Shown piece after piece: positions 9,973-20,124 of a stretch of 64,000 nt of DNA. Positions within the stretch are counted from its first letter, which is position 1; each line of letters begins with the position of its first letter. Below the pieces are notes generated by a model. It saw only the letters and a list, made by a program, of their open reading frames with translations, searched no databases and was not told where the DNA came from. Where the stretch lies: NCBI GenBank assembly GCA_947069175.1, contig CAMTDV010000028.1:69176157-69240156 (forward strand), given 5' to 3'. The position numbers were made by a program, and so were the translations under genes. The stretch comes from Scalesia atractyloides (lineage: Eukaryota > Streptophyta > Magnoliopsida > Asterales > Asteraceae).

Positions 9973-10484
9973 GTAAGTTCTGCGACGGGCATGTAGTAAC
10001 CGAAGGGTACAAGTACCGGTAGTCGGGACGTCCTGTCTAGGTTGGCATTCGTATAAATCCAAAATAACGGACCAGTTTGCCTACCTGGGGACTAATGATG
10101 AGAGTACGACGGACCTATTAGGCCAAAGCATGCCACACCAAACGTCATTCGAACTAACCTCACTTTGAGATGTTACCGTGTCCATGCCGGGGCACATTCC
10201 GAATATCATACGTTACATATTTCTCGATTTTCTCCGGGTTTTAGTGTACGTAACCAGGCTAACACATGCGAACCATATGAAAAACCCGGTAATCATGGGG
10301 GCCCACATGATTACGAAGGTGAAGTATGGCGGCATGCAAGGCCCAAATACGAGCAAAGCCCAAGACATCCTATGGATGTAGTAGATTTATTTTTCTATAT
10401 TTATTTTATGAACGTTCATTCCCCAAACACGACCCACGATCCCAAAGGCATCCAACTCATACTCTTGACATGTATTCCTTGTAG
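9973..10484 (+). other. Putative leader intron of element B
   Basis: Donor caaa|gtaagt is the plant consensus. The acceptor, tattccttgtag, ends directly before the gag ATG at 10485. It is 512 bp, the same length as in A. Confidence 0.55.
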
Positions 10485-11436
10485 ATGTCTTCTAGCCTCG
10501 CTCGTAGGAAAATGAGAGCAGGAAAAGCCCGTGAACGCATGGCTACCCAAATCGCTCAGCAAATGGCGACCGTAATACCAAACATCGTAGTTCAAGTTCA
10601 ACAAGCCCTTACCGCTAATTCCGTTAACCCAACCCAACAAGAGATTCCTTGAGTTAAATCAAATGGTTCCCAACTTGTTCACTCCCCTCTACCGTTTGAT
10701 CGAGCACTACATTCGTGGTCTTCCATCAAAGATTCAAGACCCTGTAATAAGTACCTCGCCTGCAACTTTGGAAGCAGCAATGGAGCTAGCAACCGCGCTC
10801 ACCGAGAACCGAATCCGGAACAAAGATTTCAAAGAGGAGAAGAAGAAGGATAAAGCATCAACCGAAACCTCAAACCCCACCCTAACCGAATCCTTTACAC
10901 CACCTACTTCTAAGAGAAAACGTGATGGGCAAATCTTCGCCGTCACCCAACGCAACCAACCAGCTTCACAAGTTGTACCTCCTCAAACTATCCCAAACGC
11001 TCAAGTAGCACCCAACTCAACTTACCCAAACAAGAAACCTTACATTGGACCTCACCCTCAGTGCAACACCTGTTTCTATCACCATCCATCTACCTTACCC
11101 TGTCGACTATGTGCGAATTGTGGACGCTACGGTCATTTGAGCAACGTTTGCCGCACCTCTCAAAACCAAACCTCAACCCCTACTCAACCCATGATCCAAA
11201 CATATCAACAACCTCAATACCCCATGTACCCATATGTTCGAGCTTGTTTCAATTGTGGCGACCCTACCCATTTTAGAAACACGTGCCCTCGTTTGGTTAA
11301 CATCATAAACGCCCAAGCTCAAGCAAACCCAGTTAACCAAGCAAACCCAGCTCCACCGCCAGCAAGAGGAAGAGTTTATAACATCAACGCCAATCCTGTT
11401 GAAGATATTAACGGTCCAAACCAACCACTTAACTAG
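10485..11436 (+). pseudogene. gag: Element B gag, internally deleted and frameshifted
   Basis: The N-terminus starts at 10485 (MSSSLARRKMRAGKARERM, aligned with A and C gag) and runs into TGA at 10650. Around 10641 the sequence jumps to the equivalent of A position about 1667, losing about 0.35 kb of the gag core, and the frame shifts. From 10663 to 11436 the C-terminal half is open: LFTPLYRLIEHYIRGLPSKI, a Cys/His cluster, then the CCHC knuckle CFNCGDPTHFRNTC. It ends with a natural-looking stop after GPNQPLN, where A instead runs on into protease. G ends the same way, so the gag-only terminus is shared by the lineage. The product would be a capsid/nucleocapsid protein, but this copy cannot make it whole. 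Confidence 0.85.
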
Positions 11437-11803
11437 CCTTCTCTCATCAAGAATCCAGATTCAACTCCAATCACTTAGTTTTTTATGTTTTTCTTTATGT
11501 TCACGTGTCTCGATTGGAATTTTATCCAAGAATTTTAATGCAAATTACTAGTTCAGTTTGTTTTATACTCATTGATTTAATATTCATATCATCATACTTC
11601 ACGACATATCTCAGTTTCATCATTTAAAGAAGTTGAGTTGTGCCTCACTTCTACATTGACTAACCTCTCCATCATATTAAACGAGAGAGGTTTTGTCAAA
11701 CACGGATACTATCAGAATTAAGACTCAAGCGCTGGTTGTTGTGTTGTTTATGTTGTAGAGTCGCATAGAACTAATCATAACTTGCGGATAAGGTCAATGA
11801 GAA

Positions 11804-11864
11804 TTTGACAAGAATATGCTGGATACGCCGCTGGTACTTCCTATATATAAGTATTCTTGTCAAA
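11804..11864 (+). ncRNA. 61-nt conserved hairpin, copy 1
   Basis: Stem tttgacaagaata with tattcttgtcaaa (13 bp, perfect). The loop contains ggatacgccgctggtacttc. See also 12141-12201 and 49007-49067. Confidence 0.6.
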
Positions 11865-12140
11865 TGATCGGAGGCATTATCAGGCGGTTATGAGAGGTTT
11901 CATGCATAGGTGTTTTGTGTGATTAAGTCATTCCTTTTCAGTACATGCAATAAGCTCGGCTCCGTTTGATTGAGCCTTGAGCACATAGACAATTTCATTT
12001 TTCAGTACATTCAATACGATCGGCTCCGTTTGATTGAGCCTTGATCGCACAGATATATATCATTTCAGTATTTTTATGTTTGTCGTATTGGTTGTAGAGT
12101 TATAGGACAAATCATAATTCACTGATAAAACCAATGAAAA

Positions 12141-12201
12141 TTTGACAAGAATATGGTGGATACGCCGCTGGTACTTCCTATATATAAGTATTCTTGCCAA
12201 A
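12141..12201 (+). ncRNA. 61-nt conserved hairpin, copy 2
   Basis: Same length and loop. The 3' arm tattcttgccaaa has one change, to a wobble-type mismatch. Confidence 0.6.
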
Positions 12202-12711
12202 GGATCAGGGGCGTTATCAGGCGGTTATGAGAAGTTCCTTGTAGGATTTAGTATTGCCTTGGTTGAAATTTGTGTTACAATTACATCATCTCACTATTTA
12301 AAGAAATTGGATTGTGTTCCATTTCTACATAAACTAACCTCTCCATCATAACAAACGAGAGAGGAACCATCACCATTCAAACATATATGCTATCAGAATG
12401 TGGATACAATTGTTAGTTGTTGTGTTTATTTGTGTAGATTGTAGAATTTCTGCCTTAGGATATAACCCTAAGCATATTCAAACTTTTATGCATGATATCA
12501 TTTTAGCGAATCATTCCTGCTTAACAATACTTATACAGTAGGCAACAAAAAGCGATTCCTGTATTAGGATACTTAACCTTTACAAGGAACGTTACCGCCT
12601 CAAACAAAAAACTTAAACCTTATTTTCTTCTAAACATGTAACTGTCAAACTCAACACCATCATTCTTTTAGTCAATTATATCCCTATTTAAATTTCGGGA
12701 CGAAATTTCTA

Positions 12712-12726
12712 AAAAGCAGGGGATAC
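12712..12726 (+). promoter_or_regulatory. Polypurine tract of element B
   Basis: aaaaagcaggggatac, ending directly before the 3' LTR (tgtaacatcc). Confidence 0.75.
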
Positions 12727-15368
12727 TGTAACATCCGTCAAAAACGGATTTACCAAACCCGCTCCGTTTATCAACCGAACAGTCAGTTAAAATTTTCGTT
12801 GCGAATTAAATGCCCAAAATAATTTTAAACGATACGTAATCAATTATTATGCGGGGATATGTATTTAGTTTTGAAAATCTGTCAAAAATAACAAAATAAA
12901 AATGTTTTACTCATGCCGGGTTTCGAACTCGGGTCTGTACCGGTTCAAACCAACAGCTTATCACCTAGCCGAACAACCGCTCCGCCACTTTGTTTTTCTG
13001 TTAATAAAAGGAAACATTTAATTGAAATATTCAAGTTCCGAAGTTGAATTCAATCAATTTTTCCGCCCAATTAGCAGTCGTCGGAAATCCCGACGACTTC
13101 GCCGTTTAATTACGTTTTCGCCCAATTTAACCGATGACTTAACTATTACGACGGTTATAACCGACATATGAACCCGCGACATCAGCTGTAACCGCCGGAG
13201 AACGGCTGACTTCGAATTGAGACCGAATTCAGACCCCATTCATCTCAATACTACCCTATAAATACACCCTCAACTCGCCAGAAACCTTTCACACTCAAAT
13301 CGCACCTTTTCTCGGCCAAAAATCACTCGCCGGAAATATTTGATACATCGCCGGAAAACCGTATTATTAGTCTCCGAGCTTTACTGAAACCCCTAAACTT
13401 TTACCGAAGTCACCCACAACCTTTGTAACCTTTCGGAAGACTCTCTGCTGCAAGACACTCGTCGCCGGAAGAACTTGCTGCCACCGGAGTTCTGCCGGAA
13501 AACAGAGGAGAAACAGCCGGTACTTTTCACGCCTAAATTCCTTTCTTTTTACTTTTATCTCGTCTGTAATTGATCATACAACGCTAAAGAAACTTGAATC
13601 AACATTTCGAACCAGTCAGTCGCCACTTCCGGTTAAACCAGTGAAGAAGACGACGTTTCAGTAATGGTTATGTATAATTAAAATCAAGATAATTACCGGG
13701 TTAGACACACAGTCCAGCGGTGGACTGTGTGCACTTTTAACGCTAAGGTCACGAGTTCGAGTATTGTCCCTTACACGCTGCCTTGATAAAAATTCCTTTT
13801 TCAGCAAACTGAACCGGGTTGATTTAAGTATATGTTAAGTATATTGATAACCGAGTTTATAACCAAGTGAGACACACAGTCCAGTGGAGGAATGTGTGTC
13901 CGCTAACCCACATGTCCCGGGTTCGAGACCTGTGGAGCGCACCGGTTTTGTGATTTAATTCGTTTTTAAAATAAAAGGATTTCTGTTTAAACTCTAATTA
14001 ATATATATATATAATTAAAATCGGATATATGACGGGTTAGACACGTAGCTCAGTTGGTAGAGCTGCGTGCACGCGTACGGGAGGTCTCGGGTTCGAGCCT
14101 CACCCAGCGCACAATAATATGCCTTCGAACCGGTCAACGTTAGTCAAAGTCAACGGTCAAAAGTCAACTGTAGCAAAAATAAAATATTTTTTTTATTATT
14201 TTTATTTAATTATTTTAATTAAAAATCAATTAAAAATACTTAAAAATAACATTTTTAAGGTTAGAAAATAGCCTCAAACTCACAAAAATACACCCAACAA
14301 TCCTACTAAAATAGATTAATAAAACCCGTTTACTTACCAAACCATAATGCGATTTATCTAGGTTTAATCTCACTCGTGGTTAAAACCACTTCGCGTGCAT
14401 TCAACATCATCAACCGAACGCACCCAATGTGAGTGAATTCTTACAAACTCCCCTTTTTATTCATGTTTTGGGGTGTATCATGTGTCGTTAAACTAATTCT
14501 CTTATGCAAATTTGTGCTATACCATTATATGAACTAAACTAGAATGTAACTATTATTGGTTGTGATGTATTACATATTGTCAAAGTTGTATGCAAATTAT
14601 TTAGGCCCATCAGTTCCTCGTGGGAGACGAGAACAACGCGTGCCTCAAAACTCATACATTAGGCCCATCAGTTCGTAAGAACAACGCGTGCCTCAAAACT
14701 CATTCATTAGGCCCATCAGTTCCTCGTGGGAGACGAGAACAACGCTGCCTCAAAACTCATACATTAGGCCCATCAGTTCGTAAGAACAACGCGTGCCTCA
14801 AAACTCATTCATTAGGCCCATCAGTTCCTCGTGGGAGACGAGAACAACGCGTGCCTCAAAACTCATACATTAGGCCCATCAGTTCGTAAGAACAACGCGT
14901 GCCTCAAAACTCATTCATTAGGCCCATCAGTTCCTCGTGGGAGACGAGTCGAACAACGCGTGCCTCAAAACAATCATTTGGTGTTTGTGTGTTCAATATT
15001 CAATATTATGTGTTGTGTGAATAAATTTACATCTACATTTACTCATATGTGGTATGCACATTATTTATAATCAATTGGATAAACTTGTTCAAATGTTTTT
15101 CCATAGGATTCACTCGCCAACATTATGTTGATCCAAAAACCTTTTTACACATGATACAGGTGGACAGGTTGAAGCAAGGAAAACATAGGATATGCCTTAG
15201 AAGAGAACCAAGAAGCTTAGACTGATAGTTAGAACATGTTGTATCATTTATTGTAAATTTCCATTAAATTGTATTAATGAATATGAAACATATAATAAAT
15301 GTCATGAGCTTTGATGATAACCCAATTATGCCCCGATCACCTTTTCCGCTGCGGGTCGGGGTGTGACA
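12727..15368 (+). repeat. 3' LTR of element B (2642 bp)
   Basis: Nearly identical to 7016-9717. The main difference is the shorter tandem repeat, plus scattered point changes such as those in tRNA-like module 2. It ends in gtgtgaca before the TSD. Confidence 0.93.
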
Positions 15369-15373
15369 ACACG
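15369..15373. repeat. Target-site duplication of element B (right)
   Basis: acacg, matching 7011-7015; element A resumes at once. Confidence 0.93.
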
Positions 15374-15468
15374 CACCCTCTAAGTAATAAAATGCCTTTT
15401 TGATTAAAGCTGAACCTGGTTAATCCCGTTAGTTGATAAGTATAATAAAAACCGAGATAATAACCAGG

Positions 15469-15545
15469 TTAGACACACAGTCCAGCGGTGGACTGTGTGC
15501 AACACTAAGCCGCACGTCACGCGTTCGAAACCTGTTACTGGCACC
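15469..15545 (+). ncRNA. tRNA-like module 2 in LTR of A
   Basis: gttagacacacagtccagcg hairpin, then gcgttcgaaacc T-arm-like element. Confidence 0.5.
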
Positions 15546-15636
15546 GGTTTGTTGAATTAAATGTTTTTTGAAATTAAAAGAATTTTGGTTAAACCGAATT
15601 AGTATATAAATATAATTAAAAACAAGATTATTTCGG

Positions 15637-15712
15637 GTTAGACACGTAGCTCAGTTGGTAGAGCTGCGTGCACGTGTACGGGAGGTCTCGGGTTCGGGTC
15701 TCACCCAGCGCG
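15637..15712 (+). ncRNA. tRNA-like module 3 in LTR of A
   Basis: gtagctcagttggtagagc D-arm, cgggttcgggtctcac T-arm with a changed B-box. Confidence 0.5.
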
Positions 15713-16866
15713 TCCTTGCACCCTGACCGAACCGGTCAACAGGTCAACGGTCAACGGTCAACGGTCAACGCAAAATAAACAATTTTTTTTATATTTTTAT
15801 TTATTTAATTTAATTTAAAAATCAATTAAAAATACTTAAAAATAACATTTTTTTAAAGATAGAAAATAGCCTTAAACTCACAAAAATATATCTAAAAATT
15901 TCATTAAAATCCTTAATAAAATCCACTCACTTACTATATTTTCCGCCATTATTTAGGTTAGTAATTCTCGTTGTTCATTTCTCCCGACTCGTGCGCATCT
16001 AATCATCTCCATCCAAACGCACCCAATGTGAGTGAATCTTTACAAATTCCCCGTTTAATCACGTTTTGGGGTGTATCATGTGTCTTGATATATATAATTA
16101 TATTTAAACCATTGTGCATACATCATATCATGAACATGTGTATTCAGTTTGTTTCAACTGTTGTGTAGTTATTGTTAGATGTAATTTATTATTTTCAGTA
16201 CGTGTAATTTCATAGGCCGCCGCTCCCCATTACATTATGAGCGTTGAGCATGTTCCCCATTTCATTATGAGCGTGTAACCCGGCGTGCCCACATACGATC
16301 GGCTCCGTTTGATTGAGCCTTGATCGCACAGACATTTTCATTTTCAGTACATGCAATACGATCGGCTCCGTTTGATTGAGCCTTGATCGCACAGTTTCAT
16401 TTATGTTATTTATCGTATGTTGTTGGTATGTTAATGTATGCTATCATATGTTATTGTATGTTATAGTTGTGATTGCTATTTGCCACTGCTTGATTATTTA
16501 CATTTGCTCATTTATGATTATGCACAATTTTTCATTGATAAACTAACAAGTAAATCAATAATAAATGTTTATCTAACAAGGTTCACTCGCCAACTTATGT
16601 TGACCCAAAAACCCCCATTTTTACACATGATACAGGTGAACCAGCAGCAGCCAGAAACACATAGGATTGGACTAGAAGAATAAAATGATTTAGAGTTTGG
16701 GATTGTTATGTTTGGTTTATTTTCTTTGTATTGTATGGACATGTTTGGATATTTGGAAATGTAACTTTGACTATAATAAATATGAAACATATTAGTAAAT
16801 GTCATGAGCTTTGGTATAACCCAATTATGCCCCGACTCTTATTCCGCTGCGGGTCGGGGTGTGACA

Positions 16867-17166
16867 GAATATACTTTCCATCTCCTCGAATCATCGAAGA
16901 AGAGCAGTGACTCCATCAATACCTTCGTACTTTGGAGGATCACATGAGTTGAAGTGCTTATAGGTGCACTTGGTGGTATTTGGGGGAGGGTTGACAACGT
17001 TTTGACCTTCTAGGTTGATTGGGTTGATGGGATTAGCGGCAAGAGCTTGTTGGACTTGAACTACGATGTCGGGTAGTACGGCGGCCATTTGTTGAGTGAT
17101 TTGGGCAGCCATGCGCTCGTGAGATTTTCCTGATCTCCTACCTCTACGAGAGTGACTAGAAGACAT
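16867..17166 (-). pseudogene. gag: Element C gag N-terminal fragment
   Basis: Starts at the ATG at 17166 (MSSSHSRRGRRSGKSHERMA), directly after a splice-acceptor-like ttccttgtag. It is colinear with A gag through QVQQALAANP, CTYKHFNSCDPPKYEG and GVTALL. A stop replaces the Trp that follows in A and G (LHWF). The frame is then cut where element A inserted, near the ESIF equivalent. The whole gag core and zinc knuckles are on the other side of A, outside the window. Confidence 0.85.
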
Positions 17167-17668
17167 CTACAAGGAATACGTATCGAGGGTATGAGTTTGA
17201 CATATAGGTGTCATATTTAGAAATGAACATTCACAAAACAAATGAAGAAAATAAATTGCTACATCCATAGGATGTCTTGGGCTTTTCTCATGTTTGGGCC
17301 CCCATATGTCCCATACTTGGCCTTGGTAGTCATGTGGGCCCCCATGACTACTGGGCTCTGGTAGGGTTCACATTGGTGTTGGCCTATTAACACTTATGCC
17401 ACCCGAATGAAAATCGTAAAACATGATCGCAAAGTATAAGGTCGGAGGGTGTCCAGGTATAGACACTGTGACAACTCAATGTGGGGTTAGTTCACACGAC
17501 GTTTGGTGGGGCTTTGGACTAATAGGTCCTTCGTACTCTCATCGTTAGTCCCCAGATAGGCAAACTAGTCCGTTATATTGGATTTATACGAATGCCAACC
17601 TAGACAGGACGTTTCGACTACCAGTACTGGTACCCTTCCAGTTAATACATGCCTGTCGTAGAACTCAC
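17167..17668 (-). other. Putative leader intron of element C
   Basis: On the minus strand, donor caaa|gtgagttc at 17668 and acceptor ccttgtag at 17167 before gag; 502 bp. The site pair matches A, B and G. Confidence 0.5.
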
Positions 17669-17979
17669 TTTGATGTGATTGAAAAATGAAAACATCACAA
17701 AATCTTGAATAAAGAAATATGAGAATGATTTAAATATGTGAGAATTGAAACGTGCGTGATGAATGTATATGTAAGCATGTTATGTTTGACAATATGTATA
17801 ACTCATTAAGTATCACACAAAATGAGAGTGGAAGTGCTTACATGCGTTTTGTGTTTGTAACAAATATGAAACAAATAAACATCATGAATTTGCATGTAAC
17901 CATATAAGCAATTAAAATCTAATTGACTATAGTATATGCTCTAAGGGTCTAATAACTTATCCTATATCCCTATAGTCAA

Positions 17980-17993
17980 AAGCTCTGATACCA
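17980..17993 (-). promoter_or_regulatory. Primer-binding site of element C
   Basis: Minus strand tggtatcagagct, initiator tRNA-Met complement. Confidence 0.85.
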
Positions 17994-17996
17994 ATC

Positions 17997-19033
17997 TGTC
18001 ACACCCTGACCCGCAAGTGGAAATGGTAGTTGGGGCATGATTGGGTTTTCATCAAAGCTCATGACATTTACTATAAAGTTTCATATTTATTATTTCAATT
18101 TAAAGAAGAAATTACAATAAACATACAAGCACAACATGTTCTAAACACAACATTCATGAACTCTTTATTTTTCTTCTAAAGCAAATTCCTATGTGTTCCT
18201 TGCTACAATCTGTTCACCTGTATCATGTGTAAAAATGGTTTTTGGGGTCAACAAAAGTTGACGAGTGAATCTTATTTTAACATTTGAACGAATTAGTTAT
18301 ATGGGTTATTTAATAAAAATGTGCATAAATCAAACATGAGTATACGCATATGTAAATTTAACCACAAACCACATAATATCAATTAATGCACACACAGGCA
18401 TATCAAATGATGAACAATGAGATCAAGGCTCAATCAAACGGAGCCGATCTAATGAGGCACCTGATGCTCAACTCGTATCCCACAAGGAACTGATGGGCCT
18501 AATGAATGATTTGCACGCAACTGACAACAATGTAAGCACACCAAACAACAAGTGCTATTTACATCACACGTTAGATCATATAATGGTATTAGCACAAGTG
18601 TTTGAATAAACGAAATATATGAAACGACACATGATACACCCAAAACATGAATAAAAAGGGGAATTTGTAAGGATTCACTCACAGTGGGTGCGTTCCTTGC
18701 TTGATAATGAATTTGAGAATTTGACCGGTGAAAGAATACTAACCTAAAATAATAACGCGATAATTCGATAAATATAAACAAGATTAATATTTTGATTTAA
18801 TACTTTTGTTAGATTTTTAGGTTATTTTTGTGGTTTTTATTGAGATTTTAAAACCTTCGACATTGTATTTTTAAGTATTTTTTTAATTGATTTTTAACTA
18901 AAATATAAATATATAATTAATATAAATAAATAAAATAATATTAAAAAATCTTTGCAGGTCTGAACCCGTTTTAATAATTTCTTGAATTTTAAACGGAGCA
19001 GGTTTTGGAACCCGATTTACGATGAATATTACA
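17997..19033 (-). repeat. 5' LTR of element C (about 1.04 kb)
   Basis: Minus strand starts tgtaatattcatcg and ends gtgtgaca. It keeps the leader donor (gtgagtg), the acceptor cacatgatacag|gtg and one ggctc/gagcc hairpin (about 18421-18450). It lacks the tRNA-like modules and most of the U3/leader of A, so it is a shorter LTR subtype or a deletion. Confidence 0.8.
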
Positions 19034-20124
19034 GTCTTCGGCAAAAGGAAGAGTCGATCGATTAGATTACAAACATATTTCTCGACAAGTTGAAGTTTTG
19101 CCAAGATCTGGTGAAGTCAGAAAGAATGAAGTTAATTTGCTACCACGACATGTTGAAGGCTAAATTTAGAGAATTCATCACCCCATCAAAATGTGAAACC
19201 CTGAACGAGCTCATCAACTGGGCCTGGGATACGGAGATTGAGCTGAAACAACAAGTAGAAAGGGGTGAGAAGAGATCATCTGAGAAGTTCGCCAGTTCAA
19301 GTCCGTCAAAGAAACAGAAGTTCCAATATCACGGTAAGAAGGATAAAGCGAAGGGAGGTATTCCCAACTGCAAGACTTGTGGGAAGTTCCATACAGGGGA
19401 GTGCTTATTGGGTAAGAAGGGATGTTATAATTGTGGCCAAGAGGGGACACCGTACTACAAGTGTCCTAATCCCTCGAGAACATGCTTCAACTGTTTCCAA
19501 CCGGGACACATTAAGGCCGAATGTCCAAAGCTTCAACAAATAACGGGCAAGGAAGGAAAGAAAGAAGAAGTTCTAAAGGCCCGAGGCAGAATGTTTCAAA
19601 TATCGTCTGAAGAAGCTAAGACACTTCCGAATGTTGTATTAAGTATATTTTTAATAAATTCGATGCCTACTTATGTATTATTTGATACCGGAGCTAGTAA
19701 GTCATTTGTGTCAAGTGATATTATATGTCACCCATCACTCCGAATAGAAAAGATGCCGATACCCTTAGAAGTAGAAATAGCCGATAGCAAAAGCTATCTA
19801 TTACATGAAATATGTAAGGGTTGTAAGATAACAATTGACGATGAAGAATTCGATATTGACCTTGTCCCCATGATCTTGGGGGAGTTCAAGGTGGTGGTTG
19901 GTATGGATTGGTTGTCTCGGCATCATGCCGAAATTCAATGCGAAAGTAAGACCATTAATGTGACGACGCCTAGTGGCAAGCAAATAACTATGCATGGAGA
20001 AAGAGAAGTTAAACCTACATTGTGCACTCTTATTCAAGCGGTCAAATACATTCGAAATGAGAGTAAGGCAGACTTAGCTATGTGGTGGATACCCACCATG
20101 GGGTTCCAAAATTTGAAGAGGTAA
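19034..20124 (+). pseudogene. gag-pol: Element D gag C-terminal part and protease
   Basis: Chromovirus gag entered mid-domain because C cut it; the first 60 bases after C are frame-broken. The frame 19090-20124 opens with a TTG in mid-gene, not a real start. It shows the gag core end (LKAKFREFI), then three Cys/His knuckles (CKTCGKFHTGEC, CYNCGQEGTPYYKC, CFNCFQPGHIKAEC). The protease DTGAS follows (LFDTGASKSFV), then GMDWLSRHHAE. A frameshift near 20085-20124 separates it from RT. The gag differs strongly from the A family. Confidence 0.85.

Larger units (their letters stand above)
11437..12713 (+). other. Structured non-coding block replacing pol in element B
   Basis: About 1.3 kb without coding capacity. 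It has two copies of a module: an acctctc/gagagagg hairpin, then an invariant 61-nt inverted-repeat hairpin, then a conserved ttatcaggcggttatgaga stretch. Between them are two copies of a hairpin in which ggctc pairs with gagcc (about 11953-11980 and 12018-12050) that otherwise belongs to the LTRs of A, C and G. G keeps one version of the module at 48870-49250. Confidence 0.7.
7016..15368 (+). mobile_element. Element B: gag-only non-autonomous derivative of the A family
   Basis: Complete insertion with LTRs at 7016-9717 and 12727-15368, PBS, a damaged gag, a structured non-coding block in place of pol, PPT, and a perfect 5-bp TSD. The LTRs differ at few positions plus a tandem-repeat length change, so it is recent and the youngest in this nest. 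It has no PR, RT, RH or IN, so it must have used enzymes made elsewhere. Confidence 0.95.
1..16866 (+). mobile_element. Element A: Ty3/gypsy chromovirus (Tekay/Del-like), 5' end cut by window edge
   Basis: The order is LTR end, PBS, leader, gag-PR-RT-RH-IN-chromodomain, PPT, LTR. The partial 5' LTR (1-317) matches 16550-16866 with essentially one single-base indel, so the insertion is young. The 3' LTR is split by element B. A lies head-on in the gag of element C: the base after the 3' LTR continues C's gag on the minus strand. The start of the 5' LTR and one copy of the TSD lie outside the window. The clade call rests on the domain order and a C-terminal chromodomain-like block, not on a tree. 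Confidence 0.9.
15374..16866 (+). repeat. 3' LTR of element A, second part
   Basis: Together with 5833-7015 it gives an LTR of about 2.68 kb. It holds tRNA-like module 2 (15469-15545) and module 3 (15637-15712, B-box changed to ggttcgggtc). It also has the leader donor cccaat|gtgagt at 16028, two copies of a ggctc/gagcc hairpin (about 16297-16330 and 16358-16392), the acceptor at 16635, and a terminal stem-loop. Confidence 0.9.
16867..19033 (-). mobile_element. Element C: A-family retrotransposon on minus strand, truncated by A and window edge
   Basis: Right to left: LTR (17997-19033), PBS, leader, gag N-terminus, then A's insertion. Its remainder and other LTR must lie left of the window. 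It interrupts the gag of D at 19034. It is more diverged from A and B than they are from each other. Confidence 0.85.

Noticed and set aside
16569..16805. 78-residue minus-strand ORF in the A LTR (also at 19-255)
   Set aside because: Identical because the LTRs are identical; it is not kept open in other LTRs of the family.
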